DNA of 64,000 nucleotides from Planctomycetota bacterium. Its GTDB lineage: Bacteria; Planctomycetota; Planctomycetia; Gemmatales; Gemmataceae. The stretch covers positions 1-64,000 of the forward strand of contig JACPZP010000179.1 of assembly GCA_016195405.1 (NCBI GenBank), given 5' to 3'. Position numbers and translations under genes: made by a program. Of the stretch, positions 27,784 through 36,717 are shown one piece after another. The notes below the pieces were generated by a model. It saw only the letters and a program-made list of their open reading frames with translations, was not told the origin of the DNA and did no database searches. Each line of letters starts with the position of its first letter. Positions within the stretch are counted from its first letter, which is position 1.

Positions 27784-27877
27784 CGGCCGACCAACGGCGA
27801 TTCTTTAGAAAGCGACTCCCGGAGGCCGATACTCTCGGAAGATTCGGTAAGGTTCCGCCATTTTCCGGGAAGACACC

Positions 27878-29149
27878 ATGACGAAATGGGTCTTGAGTTT
27901 GCTGACAGCCTCGTTCGTCGCGCTCCCGGCGAGCCGCGGCCAAACGCCGGGACCACCGAGTGACGCCCCGGTCATCATCACTCCGGCCAAAGTGGAAATC
28001 TTGCATCCCGGCGAAGGTTACCCGGACGACACGCCTGCGCCGGGACAGCCGATCGAAGGGGAACACGAGGGCGCCGGCCCGCTGCGCTTCTGGTTTCGTG
28101 GCGAATACTTGCTGTGGTTCACCAAGGACGCTCGCTTTCCACCCTTGGTCACCGGCGGCATAACCACCGACCCGCTGCCCGGCGTCATCGGCCAATCGGG
28201 CACGTCGGTCCTCTATGGCGGCAAGATCGACTACCAGGATCGAAACGGCGGCCGCTTCGCTCTGGGTTACTTCTTCAACAACAAAAACACGCTGTCCCTC
28301 GAAGGCAGCTACTTGTTCCTGGGCACACGGCAATTCGACGTGTCGTTCACTTCGCCCTCAACCTCGCCGGGGCCGCTGGTCATTGCCCGGCCGTTCTTCA
28401 ACGCCGTCACCAAAGGTGAGGACGCGTCGCTGGTCGGCTATCCCGGCGTGATTTCCGGCACCGTGACCGTCAGCACGTCAAACTTCTTTCAAGGCGCCGA
28501 GGCCAACCTCTCGTTCAATCTTTGGCGGGGAGCGAAGGCCCGGCTCGACGGTTTAGCTGGCTTCCGCTATTGGGGACTGGAAGAAGGACTCGGCATATTC
28601 GAGAATACGACCGTCAGTCCCACATCGCCGGTGTTCGCGGGCAACAACATCCGCGTCAACGACCTGTTCACCACCAACAACAACTTCTACGGCGCACAAA
28701 TAGGCATGCGGGGCATCGTGCAATGGAAGCGGCTCGATTTCGAATTCCTTGCCAAGCTGGCATTGGGCTATACACAGGACATCCTGAACGTACGCGGCTC
28801 GACCTTCATCGATACCAACCCGATTACGCAGGTGAATTCCGGGCTCTTGGCACTCAGCAGCAATAGCGGCCGATTCAGCCACAGCGAATTCACCGCGATC
28901 CCCGAAGCGAACGTCAACCTCGCCTGGAACATCACGGACCATCTCAAATTGGTCTTCGGATACACCTTCGTGATTTGGGACGGCGTGTTGCGTCCCGGCG
29001 AACAGATCGACCGAACCATTAATCCAAACTTGATATCGACGAGCGCGACTTTCAACACCGCAGGCGGTCCAGCGCGGCCGGCGCCACTGCTTCGAACCAG
29101 CGACTTTTGGGCGCAAGGGTTCAATTTCGGGATTGAGTTGCGGTATTGA
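27878..29149 (+). CDS. BBP7-family outer-membrane beta-barrel protein
   Basis: A 423-residue protein with a signal peptide (LLTASFVALPASRGQ) and then the hallmark FWFRGEYLLWFTKDARFPPLVTGG of the planctomycete BBP7 family, in which the first strand is followed by P.LVTTG-like sequence. The rest alternates strands and turns (YGGKIDYQDRNGGRFALGYF, FRYWGLEEGL, VNLAWNITDHLKLVFGY) and ends in FNFGIELRY, a C-terminal barrel strand with terminal aromatic residue. The expected role is a surface barrel; no specific substrate is known. A GGGAAG site precedes the ATG. Confidence 0.9.
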   Translation: MTKWVLSLLTASFVALPASRGQTPGPPSDAPVIITPAKVEILHPGEGYPDDTPAPGQPIEGEHEGAGPLRFWFRGEYLLWFTKDARFPPLVTGGITTDPLPGVIGQSGTSVLYGGKIDYQDRNGGRFALGYFFNNKNTLSLEGSYLFLGTRQFDVSFTSPSTSPGPLVIARPFFNAVTKGEDASLVGYPGVISGTVTVSTSNFFQGAEANLSFNLWRGAKARLDGLAGFRYWGLEEGLGIFENTTVSPTSPVFAGNNIRVNDLFTTNNNFYGAQIGMRGIVQWKRLDFEFLAKLALGYTQDILNVRGSTFIDTNPITQVNSGLLALSSNSGRFSHSEFTAIPEANVNLAWNITDHLKLVFGYTFVIWDGVLRPGEQIDRTINPNLISTSATFNTAGGPARPAPLLRTSDFWAQGFNFGIELRY

Positions 29150-29293
29150 CGGGAACTCTCCTTGGGCCGGCGCGAATTCTTTTATTGTGCGGTAAATCAA
29201 TCTTGTTGACGTAAGGACTTAATTCTTTCACCACTCTCGGTACTTCACGAGTCAAAGACGGCCCCAAACTGACACCGTCAGCAAGGAAGCATC

Positions 29294-31252
29294 ATGACCG
29301 AACACCTATATCATCCGGAAGTTGAAATACTCGAGGACCGCACCGCGCCGGCGCTCATTGTGAGCCAGATCGCAGTAGCGCCGCCGTTATTGAACACTGC
29401 CGAAGTCTCACTGCTGTTGCAGCGGGCGGCGGCGGCCACCACGAGCGACGACGCCATCGTCGCCATCGTCGATCGCGGCGGCAACCTCCTCGGCGTCCGC
29501 GTCGAAGGCAACGTCTCCACGACCATCACCGGCAACCAACAATTGCTCGACTTCGCCATCGACGGCGCCATCGCCAAGGCCCGCACCGGCGCGTTCTTCG
29601 GCAACGACCAAGCGCCGCTCACTTCGCGCACCATCGGCTTCATTAGCCAAACCACCGTCACCGAGCGCGAAGTCAATTCGAACCCCAACATCAACAATCC
29701 CAACTCGACCGTGCGCGGCCCGGGCTTCGTCGCCCCGATCCGCGTCGGCGGTCATTTCCCGCCCGGCGTCAACAACACGCCGTTGGTCGATCTCTTCGGC
29801 ATCGAGCACACCAATCGCGACAGCCTCTTGAGTCCTGGTCCCGATCACCTCAAGGGAACCGCCGATGACATCCCTCTCGCCGGACGCTTCAATGCGACAT
29901 TCAACGCCGGCCAGGCGGTCAATCCGCCCTTGGCTTACGGCGAATACCTGCTCACCGCCGATCGGCTCGCCAACCCGATCATTACCGCAGGCAATTCGCC
30001 GAACCTCGTGAATCCGGCGATGAATCACTACCAGGCTCGCGGCATCGCCACGTTGCCCGGCGGCATTCCTCTCATCGAGAACGGCGTCGTGGTCGGCGGC
30101 GTCGGCGTCTTCTTCCCCGGCGCGACCGGCTTTGCCTCAGAAGAAAATTCCAGCCTCAACAGCAATTACGATCCGACTAAGCCCGATCGCACGTTGGAGG
30201 CCGAGTTCATCGCCTTGGCGGCGGCGGGAGGCAGCCAGGGCGCAGGATTTCCGGTCGGCACACTTAACGGCGTTCCGCCGTTGTCCGGATTCGACATACC
30301 GTTCGGCAACATCGAGCTTGCTGGAGTCAGCCTCGACATCATCGGTCCGGGCGGCACGCAGGGGCCGGGCAACCTCGTGGCCTACGCCAACGCCAATCTC
30401 GGCGTCGGCCTGGGTAATCCCAACAGCGGCGTCAATGAACCGCTCGACGGCGCCGCGCACACTTTGCTGCCCGGAATGCAAGTGCCTCAAGGCTGGCTCG
30501 TCGGCCCGACCGCAGGCGGCAATCTCTCGGCGGCCGACGTGCAGCAAATCATTCAGCAAGCGATCAACGAGGAGCAGAACGTCCGCGCCCAGATTCGCCT
30601 GCCCAACGGAACCCGCACCAAATTTGCTTTCGCGGTGTCCGACACGAACGGCAACATTCTCGGGCTGTACCGCACGCCCGACGCCACGGTGTTCTCCCTC
30701 GACGTCGCGGTCAGCAAGGCGCGAAACTTGGCCTATTACGACAATCCGGCTCAGCTTCAGGCAGTCGATCAGCTCGCGGGATTCACCGCGGGCATTTCCT
30801 TCACGAGCCGCACGTTCCGCTATCTCGCCAATCCGCGCTTTCCCGTCGGCGTCGGCGTGCAGCCGGGCCCGTTCTCGATTCTCAACGACCCAGGCGTCAA
30901 TTCGCAAACCGGGCTCAACACCGGCGCGCCCCAGCCGGCCTCGGCGTTTCAGAGCGTGTTCGGTTTCGATTCGTTCAATCCGGGCAGCAACTTTCGCGAT
31001 CCCTTCAATCCCGCCAACCAGAGCGGGGTAATCTTCTTCCCCGGCGCTTCGCCGGTTTACAAGACCCTCGGCGGCCAACGCGTGTTAGTAGGCGGATTCG
31101 GCGTCTCCGGCGACGGAGTCGACGAGGACGACGTCACCACGTTCTTCGGCATCAAGGGATTCGAGCCGAACAATAGCTTGCGCGTCGACAACTTCGGCTT
31201 CAACGGCGTCCGGTTGCCGTATCAGAAGTTCAATCGGAACCCGGAGGGGTAA
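29294..31252 (+). CDS. Surface protein with two HbpS/GlcG-like (DUF336) domains and an LEDRTAPA motif
   Basis: A 652-residue protein. Its N-terminus, VEILEDRTAPAL at residues 9-20, is the planctomycete 'LEDR' export/anchor motif and replaces a classical signal peptide. Two copies of a GlcG/HbpS-type domain follow (about 30-130 and 420-520): AEVSLLLQRAAAA..., AIVAIVDRGGNLLG..., AIDGAIAKARTGAFF and then VQQIIQQAINEEQ..., FAVSDTNGNILGLYRTPDA, VAVSKARNLAYY. HbpS-like proteins bind haem or corrinoids. A haem-related role would suit the nearby cytochrome, but that is inference. An AAGGAAG site precedes the ATG. Confidence 0.82.
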   Translation: MTEHLYHPEVEILEDRTAPALIVSQIAVAPPLLNTAEVSLLLQRAAAATTSDDAIVAIVDRGGNLLGVRVEGNVSTTITGNQQLLDFAIDGAIAKARTGAFFGNDQAPLTSRTIGFISQTTVTEREVNSNPNINNPNSTVRGPGFVAPIRVGGHFPPGVNNTPLVDLFGIEHTNRDSLLSPGPDHLKGTADDIPLAGRFNATFNAGQAVNPPLAYGEYLLTADRLANPIITAGNSPNLVNPAMNHYQARGIATLPGGIPLIENGVVVGGVGVFFPGATGFASEENSSLNSNYDPTKPDRTLEAEFIALAAAGGSQGAGFPVGTLNGVPPLSGFDIPFGNIELAGVSLDIIGPGGTQGPGNLVAYANANLGVGLGNPNSGVNEPLDGAAHTLLPGMQVPQGWLVGPTAGGNLSAADVQQIIQQAINEEQNVRAQIRLPNGTRTKFAFAVSDTNGNILGLYRTPDATVFSLDVAVSKARNLAYYDNPAQLQAVDQLAGFTAGISFTSRTFRYLANPRFPVGVGVQPGPFSILNDPGVNSQTGLNTGAPQPASAFQSVFGFDSFNPGSNFRDPFNPANQSGVIFFPGASPVYKTLGGQRVLVGGFGVSGDGVDEDDVTTFFGIKGFEPNNSLRVDNFGFNGVRLPYQKFNRNPEG

Positions 31253-31260
31253 TGAGGAGT

Positions 31261-31331
31261 GAGTGGTGAGTGGTGAGTGGTGAGTGGTGATGGGGTGATG
31301 GGGTGAAGGGGTGATGGGGTGAAGGGGTGAG
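31261..31331. repeat. Tandem 7- and 8-base repeats
   Basis: Four copies of GAGTGGT (31261-31288) followed by about five copies of TGGGGTGA or AGGGGTGA up to 31331. The array lies between the surface-protein gene and the small secreted protein. This type of low-complexity array can change copy number. Confidence 0.9.
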
Positions 31332-31341
31332 GGAACAACGA

Positions 31342-31704
31342 ATGCGATTCATTAACTGGCTCGGTGTCGCGATCTTGGGAACGGCTTTCGCGTGCCCGGT
31401 CCATGGCTGGTGGCAGCAGGTTGATGAGCAACGGCGCGCCGGCTATCCGCTCGAACAGTCGCGATTAGCGCATCCCAGTGAGAACGCGCATCAGGTCGGC
31501 TATTACGTCGGCGGCGGGGCGGCGGCGTACCGTCACAGCGACGGCCCCTTGCTCGATGAGGGCACCTGGGGATACGACTATCAGGGTTGGCTCATCAAGC
31601 GCCGCGTCATTCTGAATTGGTGGCACGGCCGACGCTACCAAGGCGGCGTCGGCGCCTACAAGACCGACGGTCCAAGGCTCAAAGAAGTGGAACGCGGACA
31701 CTAG
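31342..31704 (+). CDS. Small secreted protein of unknown function
   Basis: A 120-residue protein. The ATG at 31342 opens a signal peptide (RFINWLGVAILGTAFACPVHG) and the mature part is rich in Trp, Tyr and Gly (GWWQQVDEQRRAGYP, GTWGYDYQGWLIKRRVILNW). No family was recognised. Its 5' end abuts the tandem-repeat array, so array length could influence its expression. It is followed by the palindromic repeat cluster. Confidence 0.65.
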   Translation: MRFINWLGVAILGTAFACPVHGWWQQVDEQRRAGYPLEQSRLAHPSENAHQVGYYVGGGAAAYRHSDGPLLDEGTWGYDYQGWLIKRRVILNWWHGRRYQGGVGAYKTDGPRLKEVERGH

Positions 31705-31710
31705 AATCGC

Positions 31711-32018
31711 GACCCCTGCCGCCTCGTGCGGCAGGTGAAGAAGTTCGACTGCTAAGAGACAGGTCTCATGAAGCCCTGCCGACCCCTGCCGCCTCGTGCG
31801 GCAGGTGAAGGAGTTCGAGAGCTACAGCCGCATTAGCTTGCGAACTCCTTCACCTGCCGGACGAGCCGGCAGGGGGTCGGAGCGCGGAGGGTGGACAAGC
31901 CGCATTAGCTTGCGAACTCCTTCACCTGCCGGACGAGCCGGCAGGGGTCGGAGCGCGGAGGGTGGACAAGCCGCATTAGCCTGCGAACTCCTTCACCCGC
32001 CGGACAAGCCGGCAGGGC
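31711..32018. repeat. Cluster of five palindromic repeats in two orientations
   Basis: A unit of about 38 bases containing CCTGCCG....CGGCAGG followed by TGAAGGAGTTCG occurs twice in one orientation (from about 31711 and 31781) and three times inverted (from about 31841, 31912 and 31982), with roughly 70-base spacing. The three inverted copies form near-identical tandem units of 71-72 bases. The cluster fills the 322-base gap between the small secreted protein and the kinase gene. It is not CRISPR-like, because the intervening sequence is itself repeated. Confidence 0.85.
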
Positions 32019-32026
32019 CGCGAACA

Positions 32027-33706
32027 CTATTTCTGCTTTTCGCTCAGCTCCCGGTGCATCTTGGCGGCCAAGAGGTGCCAGCGCCGGTTTCCGTCGTCGG
32101 ACTTGGTGACGACCTTGAGATCGTTCCAAGCGTTGAGCGCCTGGCTTGGGGTCTCCGCGCGGGCCGCCTCCAGCGCGAGCTTTTCGCCCTTGCTGGTGCC
32201 GGTCGCCTTCGTGCCGGTCTCCTTTTCCTTGGCGATCTCGTCGGTGAGAGTCGCTGCCAGCTCATTCACGGCATCCAACTCCGCCAAGTATTTTTCGGCG
32301 ACCAATCCCCAAGCGCGCTCGTCAACGTCCTTCTTGTTCTTGAACGACTTCAGTTTTTCCCACGATTCCCGCGCATCGGCCAGCTTGCCCAGATCTTCGT
32401 AGTCGAGCGCGTCGCGGGCGATCGGCTCCGCGTCGCCCTCGGTCGCGAACTTGGAATTGCGGCGATTGTGCATTGCCCGCTCGCAATTGTCCAAGTCGAT
32501 GGCGTTGGCCCATTCCTGCATCTCAGCGCCTTTGGGATGGTCCGGATGCTGCTCGAGAAACCGTGTGATCGCCTCACGCGCGGCTTCGCGATCCTTCCGG
32601 TCGCTTGAATCTTTCAACTCCTGCGCCGTCGTGTAAAGGCTGTGCGCGCTTGGCGGCTTCAGGAACGCCAAATAGAAGCCGAACCCGAGCAAAGCCACGA
32701 TCAGACTCACGGCGGCGACCGTGAACCATCCCTTTTGATAGATCAGGATTTTCTTCTTTTTCTTTTTCTTGCCGAGCAACGTGCGGGCCGCCTCCTTATC
32801 CTTTTCATCCAGCTTCACGTCGTGCGCGCCGCGATCCACCCGGCGTTTCTTGACGGCGTCGACGCCGGCGCTTTGCTGGGTCACGACTTTGTCCTTGATC
32901 GCGCCGAGAGCGTCGCTCACCAGCTTGGCGTTGTAGGGCCGCTTTTCCGGATCCTTTTCCATGAGTTGGCAAATCAGCGTGTCGAGCCAGATCGGCAACT
33001 CCATCACCAAACGCGAGGGCCGCTCGAACTTGCCGGTCAAGTGCAGCGTGAACACTTCCATGGCCGAATCGCCGACGAACGGCTTGCGGCCGGTGACCAA
33101 TTCGTAGAACATCACGCCCATGGAATACAGGTCGGATTTGTGGGTCAGGTCGCGCACGCCGCGGCACTGTTCGGGCGACATGTAGGCCGCCGTGCCGACG
33201 GTGGAATTGGCGGCCGTGAGCGCCGTGACGTCGGTGTCCTTGGCGATGCCGAAGTCGGTGAGCTTCACGGTGCCGTCCTTGAGCATCATGATGTTGGACG
33301 GCTTGAGATCGCGATGAATGATGCCTTTATCGTGAGCGTATTGCAGGGCGGCGCAGAGTTGTTGGCCCAAGGGAACCAGTTCCTCCCAGGTAAGCCGGCC
33401 GCGGCGCTCCATGGCGTTGTCGAGCGACTCGCCTTCGATGAACTCCATGACGTAGAAAGGGGTGCCGTGCAGCTTCCCGCTGGCCATTAGCTTGACGATG
33501 TTGCGGTGCTCGAGCTGCTTGAGGATGAAGATCTCGCGCTTGAAGCGCTCCATGGCATTGGGGTTGCTGGCCAAGCCGGGCGCAATCAGCTTGATGGCGA
33601 CCGTCTGGCCGGTCTTCTTGTGCCGGCCCCGAAAGACCGCGCCCATGGCGCCCGCGCCGACCTCCTTGTCGACCAGGAACGGCCCAATCTCGCGACCCAC
33701 TAGCAT
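32027..33706 (-). CDS. Membrane-anchored Ser/Thr protein kinase
   Basis: A 559-residue kinase. The N-terminal domain (residues 5-270) has glycine loop VGAGAMGAVFRG, Lys in VAIKLIAPGL, HRDLKPSNIMM, DFG (TDFGIAKD) and GTAAYMSPEQ. A Lys-rich stretch (GKKKKKKK) precedes a single membrane helix (WFTVAAVSLIVALLGFGFYLAFL) near residue 325. The extracytoplasmic part is charged and helical and may be TPR-like or coiled coil. hemB ends 16 bases upstream on the same strand, so they are probably co-transcribed. Confidence 0.93.
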   Translation of the reverse strand: MLVGREIGPFLVDKEVGAGAMGAVFRGRHKKTGQTVAIKLIAPGLASNPNAMERFKREIFILKQLEHRNIVKLMASGKLHGTPFYVMEFIEGESLDNAMERRGRLTWEELVPLGQQLCAALQYAHDKGIIHRDLKPSNIMMLKDGTVKLTDFGIAKDTDVTALTAANSTVGTAAYMSPEQCRGVRDLTHKSDLYSMGVMFYELVTGRKPFVGDSAMEVFTLHLTGKFERPSRLVMELPIWLDTLICQLMEKDPEKRPYNAKLVSDALGAIKDKVVTQQSAGVDAVKKRRVDRGAHDVKLDEKDKEAARTLLGKKKKKKKILIYQKGWFTVAAVSLIVALLGFGFYLAFLKPPSAHSLYTTAQELKDSSDRKDREAAREAITRFLEQHPDHPKGAEMQEWANAIDLDNCERAMHNRRNSKFATEGDAEPIARDALDYEDLGKLADARESWEKLKSFKNKKDVDERAWGLVAEKYLAELDAVNELAATLTDEIAKEKETGTKATGTSKGEKLALEAARAETPSQALNAWNDLKVVTKSDDGNRRWHLLAAKMHRELSEKQK

Positions 33707-33722
33707 GATTCGTCCCCAACGC

Positions 33723-34703
33723 CTACTTCAGCCATTTGGCGGCGTCCGGCGCGAAGTACGTCAAGATCATATCCGCGCCGGCGCGCTTGATGCTAGTGAG
33801 AATCTCCAGAGCGATGCGTTTTTCGTCGATCCAGCCTTTCTGAGCGGCGGCCTTCACCATGGCGAATTCGCCGGAGACGTTATAGGCCGCCACCGGCAAT
33901 TGGAAGCGATCCTTCACCCGGCGGATGATGTCGAGGTACGCCATGGCCGGCTTCACCATGACGATGTCGGCGCCTTCCTCGATGTCGAGGGCGACTTCGC
34001 GCAGGGCCTCGTCGCCGTTGGCCGGATCCATTTGATACGTCGAGCGATCGCCGAACTGCGGCGGCGACTCGGCGGCGTCGCGGAAGGGGCCGTAGAAGCC
34101 GGACGCGTATTTGGCCGAATAGCTCATGATCGGCAACGTCGTGAAACCCGCCTCGTCCAGGCCCGATCGAATGGCCCGCACCATGCCGTCCATCATGCCG
34201 CTGGGCGCCACCACGTCGGCGCCGGCGCGAGCGTGGCTGACGCATTGGCGGGCTAGATTGGGCAAGGTTAGGTCGTTGTCCACGTCCGGCCGGCCTTGGT
34301 GCTCGCTGATGATGCCGCAATGGCCATGATCCGTGTACTCGCAAAAACATTCGTCGGTGATCAGCAGGATCTTCGGAAACGCCGGCCGCAGCGCACGGAG
34401 CGCCTGCTGGACGATGCCGTCCTCGGCCCAGGCGCTGGAGCCGTCGGCGTCCTTATGAGATGGAATGCCGAAGAAGAGGAACGCTTTGATGCCGAGATCG
34501 ACGGCGGCGCCGACTTCGTCGACGAGGCGGTCGACGCTGAGCTGAAAGTTCCCCGGCATGGACGCGATTTCCTTCTTGATGCCGCGGCCGGGGCGCACGA
34601 ACAGCGGAAGAATCAGGTCATTAACAGTGAGCGCTGTCTCGCGGACGAGATCGCGGAGGACGGGATGTTGTCGCAAGCGGCGCGGTCGATGGATGGGGAA
34701 CAT
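33723..34703 (-). CDS. hemB: Porphobilinogen synthase (delta-aminolevulinate dehydratase)
   Basis: Condenses two 5-aminolevulinate molecules to porphobilinogen in tetrapyrrole synthesis. The 326-residue protein has [18 protein letters not shown], the metal-binding segment [14 protein letters not shown] with three Cys (zinc-type site), [18 protein letters not shown] with one Schiff-base Lys, and [13 protein letters not shown] with the second. Its length is normal. It supplies haem, needed for the deca-haem cytochrome encoded upstream. It lies between a class V aminotransferase gene and a kinase gene on the same strand. Confidence 0.97.
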   Translation of the reverse strand: MFPIHRPRRLRQHPVLRDLVRETALTVNDLILPLFVRPGRGIKKEIASMPGNFQLSVDRLVDEVGAAVDLGIKAFLFFGIPSHKDADGSSAWAEDGIVQQALRALRPAFPKILLITDECFCEYTDHGHCGIISEHQGRPDVDNDLTLPNLARQCVSHARAGADVVAPSGMMDGMVRAIRSGLDEAGFTTLPIMSYSAKYASGFYGPFRDAAESPPQFGDRSTYQMDPANGDEALREVALDIEEGADIVMVKPAMAYLDIIRRVKDRFQLPVAAYNVSGEFAMVKAAAQKGWIDEKRIALEILTSIKRAGADMILTYFAPDAAKWLK

Positions 34704-34730
34704 GGTGAAATGCGATCCGTGATTTGTCGT

Positions 34731-35969
34731 CTAGCGGGGAGCCGTAGGCGACGTGCACGCGGTCGCCTGCGGCTCCCCGCTGCCGTTGTATTGGTAATTC
34801 GCCGCCGCCACCCCTCCCCCCGCTTCAAACACGTAGCGCTGATTCTGCAGGCATTGCTCCAGCGCCGCCAGCACTTCCAGAACGCAATTGGGCCGCGAGT
34901 TGTGGCCCATGAGGCCGATGCGCCAGACCTTGCCCTTGAAATCACCCAGGCCGCCGCCGATCTCGATGCCGAACTCGCTTAAGAGGTGTTTGCGCACGCT
35001 TACGTCGTCCACACCGGCCGGAATCTTGACCGCGTTAAGCTGCGGCAATTGATGGCCCCCGGCCGCAGAATATTCCAGACCCAACGCCAGCAGACCGGCC
35101 TTGAGCGCGCGATAGTTTCGCATGTGCCGGGTCCAGCGCGCCTCCAGCCCCTCTTCGAGCAGAAGCCGTAGGCCCTCACGAATGGCGTAGATCATGGTGA
35201 TCGGCGCCGTGTGATGGTAGAAACGCTCGGCGCCCCAGTATTTCTGCAGCAGCGTGACGTCCAGATACCAACTCTGCACTTTCGTCTTGCGGCGGTTGAT
35301 TGCCTCGACTGCTCGCTTGCTGAACGACACCGGCGACAATCCCGGTGGACAGCTCAGGCCCTTTTGCGAGCAACTGTAGACGGCGTCAATCTCCCAGGCA
35401 TCCAAGTGCAACGGCACGCAGCCGAGCGCCGTGACGGCGTCCACGAGCAACAACGCGTCGAACTCGTGACAGAGTTTTCCCAATTCCTCCACCGGCTGCC
35501 AGGCGCCGGTCGAAGTCTCGGCTTGCACGATGGCGAGCACTTTGGGTCGAACCTTCTTTAGGAAATCGCGAATAACATTAGGTTCAAACACCTGGCCCCA
35601 CGGCGCCTCAAGGCGCGTCACGACGGCCCCGGCGCGCTCGGCGATCTCGGCGATGCGGCCGCCGAAGAACCCGTTGATGCAGACCACCATGCGGTCGCCG
35701 GGCTCGATCAAGTTGACGACGCAGGATTCCATCCCGGCCATGCCCGTGGCGCTGATGGGAAACGTCAAAAGATTCTTGGTTTGAAACGCAAGTCGGAGCA
35801 TTTCCTGCGTTTCATTCATAATCGTCAAAAACTGCGGATCGAGATGGCCTAAAAGCGGCGTCGCCATCGCGGTCAGCACTCGTTGATGAACGTCGCCCGG
35901 CCCTGGACCAAGCAACAACCGCGGAGAAATGTTCAACTGTCCAGGGAGGGCCGTCGATTTGTCATTCAT
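34731..35969 (-). CDS. Class V aminotransferase (alanine-glyoxylate / serine-pyruvate type)
   Basis: A PLP enzyme of 412 residues. Family motifs: LLLGPGPGDVHQRVL at the N-terminus, ISATGMAGMES, VDAVTALGCVPLHLDAW with the PLP-contacting Asp, and SCSQKGLSCPPGLS with the Schiff-base Lys. The C-terminal GHNSRPNCVLEVLAALE is also typical. Likely reactions are alanine:glyoxylate or serine:glyoxylate transamination. The last 16 or so codons (SGEPQATACTSPTAPR) are encoded by a palindromic hairpin that also supplies the TAG stop, so this tail looks acquired and is not part of the fold. Confidence 0.9.
   Translation of the reverse strand: MNDKSTALPGQLNISPRLLLGPGPGDVHQRVLTAMATPLLGHLDPQFLTIMNETQEMLRLAFQTKNLLTFPISATGMAGMESCVVNLIEPGDRMVVCINGFFGGRIAEIAERAGAVVTRLEAPWGQVFEPNVIRDFLKKVRPKVLAIVQAETSTGAWQPVEELGKLCHEFDALLLVDAVTALGCVPLHLDAWEIDAVYSCSQKGLSCPPGLSPVSFSKRAVEAINRRKTKVQSWYLDVTLLQKYWGAERFYHHTAPITMIYAIREGLRLLLEEGLEARWTRHMRNYRALKAGLLALGLEYSAAGGHQLPQLNAVKIPAGVDDVSVRKHLLSEFGIEIGGGLGDFKGKVWRIGLMGHNSRPNCVLEVLAALEQCLQNQRYVFEAGGGVAAANYQYNGSGEPQATACTSPTAPR
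34733..34781. repeat. Hairpin with 20-bp arms at the aminotransferase 3' end
   Basis: AGCGGGGAGCCGTAGGCGAC (34733-34752) pairs with 34762-34781 with one mismatch, around a 9-base loop. It encodes the last residues of the aminotransferase and overlaps its stop codon at 34731-34733. Confidence 0.85.
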
Positions 35970-35989
35970 TCGCGTCTCGTGGCGGAGAG

Positions 35990-36565
35990 TCAGGGCAATT
36001 CCACTTCGGCGGGCTGGAGCACGAACTGGTCCTGGCCTTCAGGCAACGGGGCCAGCTTGATCTCTTTGACGCGCCAACCACGGTGCCGCAACGTTCCCTT
36101 GAACGGAGGGTCGCCGGTGACGTTTCCGGTCAGGCGAATCGCGGACGGATCGAAGCCGGCGGGAATCTCGACCGTCTCTTCTTCAGCGGCCTTCAGCACC
36201 GGCTCCAGGACAAGGTGGTCGCGAAGGGCTTTATGGCAGCTTCGATGAATGTCGCGCACCGCCGCCCCAACCTGATCGTTGGCATAAGCTTCTATGTCTT
36301 CCAGGAGAAAGTCCAGGAGCCGCCCTTCTCGCTGGAGCAGAGCGAGGAAGCGAACGGGTTCGGCGTTTGGTTTGAGAGGCTTTGGCGGCTCCTTGAGGGC
36401 ATCGACTTTGGCCGCGAATTCGGTATCGCGCAGCCAGCGGAGGGCGAGGCGACGCGCTTGGAAATAGCGGCCCAGGCTTCCCCCGGAGACCGCGAGCGCG
36501 TACAGGCCCAAAAGACCCAACAGGCCGAGCACCGTCGCCGCGATCAGCAAATAAGGGTTGTCCAT
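35990..36565 (-). CDS. DUF2760 domain protein
   Basis: A 191-residue protein with an N-terminal membrane helix (YLLIAATVLGLLGLLGLYALAV) and then the DUF2760 domain: FLALLQREGRLLDFLLEDIEAYANDQVGAAVRDIHRSCHKAL, with IRLTGNVTGDPPFKGTLRHRGW and a C-terminal LQPAEVELP. DUF2760 genes are often next to DnaK-like Hsp70 genes; no such gene is adjacent here. The function is unknown. It lies 20 bases upstream of the aminotransferase gene on the same strand and is probably co-transcribed with it. Confidence 0.85.
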   Translation of the reverse strand: MDNPYLLIAATVLGLLGLLGLYALAVSGGSLGRYFQARRLALRWLRDTEFAAKVDALKEPPKPLKPNAEPVRFLALLQREGRLLDFLLEDIEAYANDQVGAAVRDIHRSCHKALRDHLVLEPVLKAAEEETVEIPAGFDPSAIRLTGNVTGDPPFKGTLRHRGWRVKEIKLAPLPEGQDQFVLQPAEVELP

Positions 36566-36717
36566 GGCGGGTCGAGCTCTCTGACAAGCGATGGTCTACA
36601 ACCCCGACCATTATAGGGCGGAAAAATTTGTTGCCAAAGCACGCTATTTTGGAGTAGCCTAACGGAACGAGCCTGTTGTCCCTAAACCACGATCCATTCT
36701 CGTTTGGCGAGATCGCT

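Noticed and set aside
31711-32018. Possible CRISPR array (regularly spaced repeats)
   Set aside because: Units are about 70 bases apart but the sequence between them is itself repeated, both orientations occur, and no cas genes are near.
31796-32608. 270-codon plus-strand frame starting in the repeat cluster
   Set aside because: The first part only translates the palindromic repeats, and the rest is antisense to the 3' end of the kinase gene.
33462-34256. 264-codon plus-strand frame across the kinase and hemB genes
   Set aside because: It spans the junction of two well-supported minus-strand genes and has no motif of its own.
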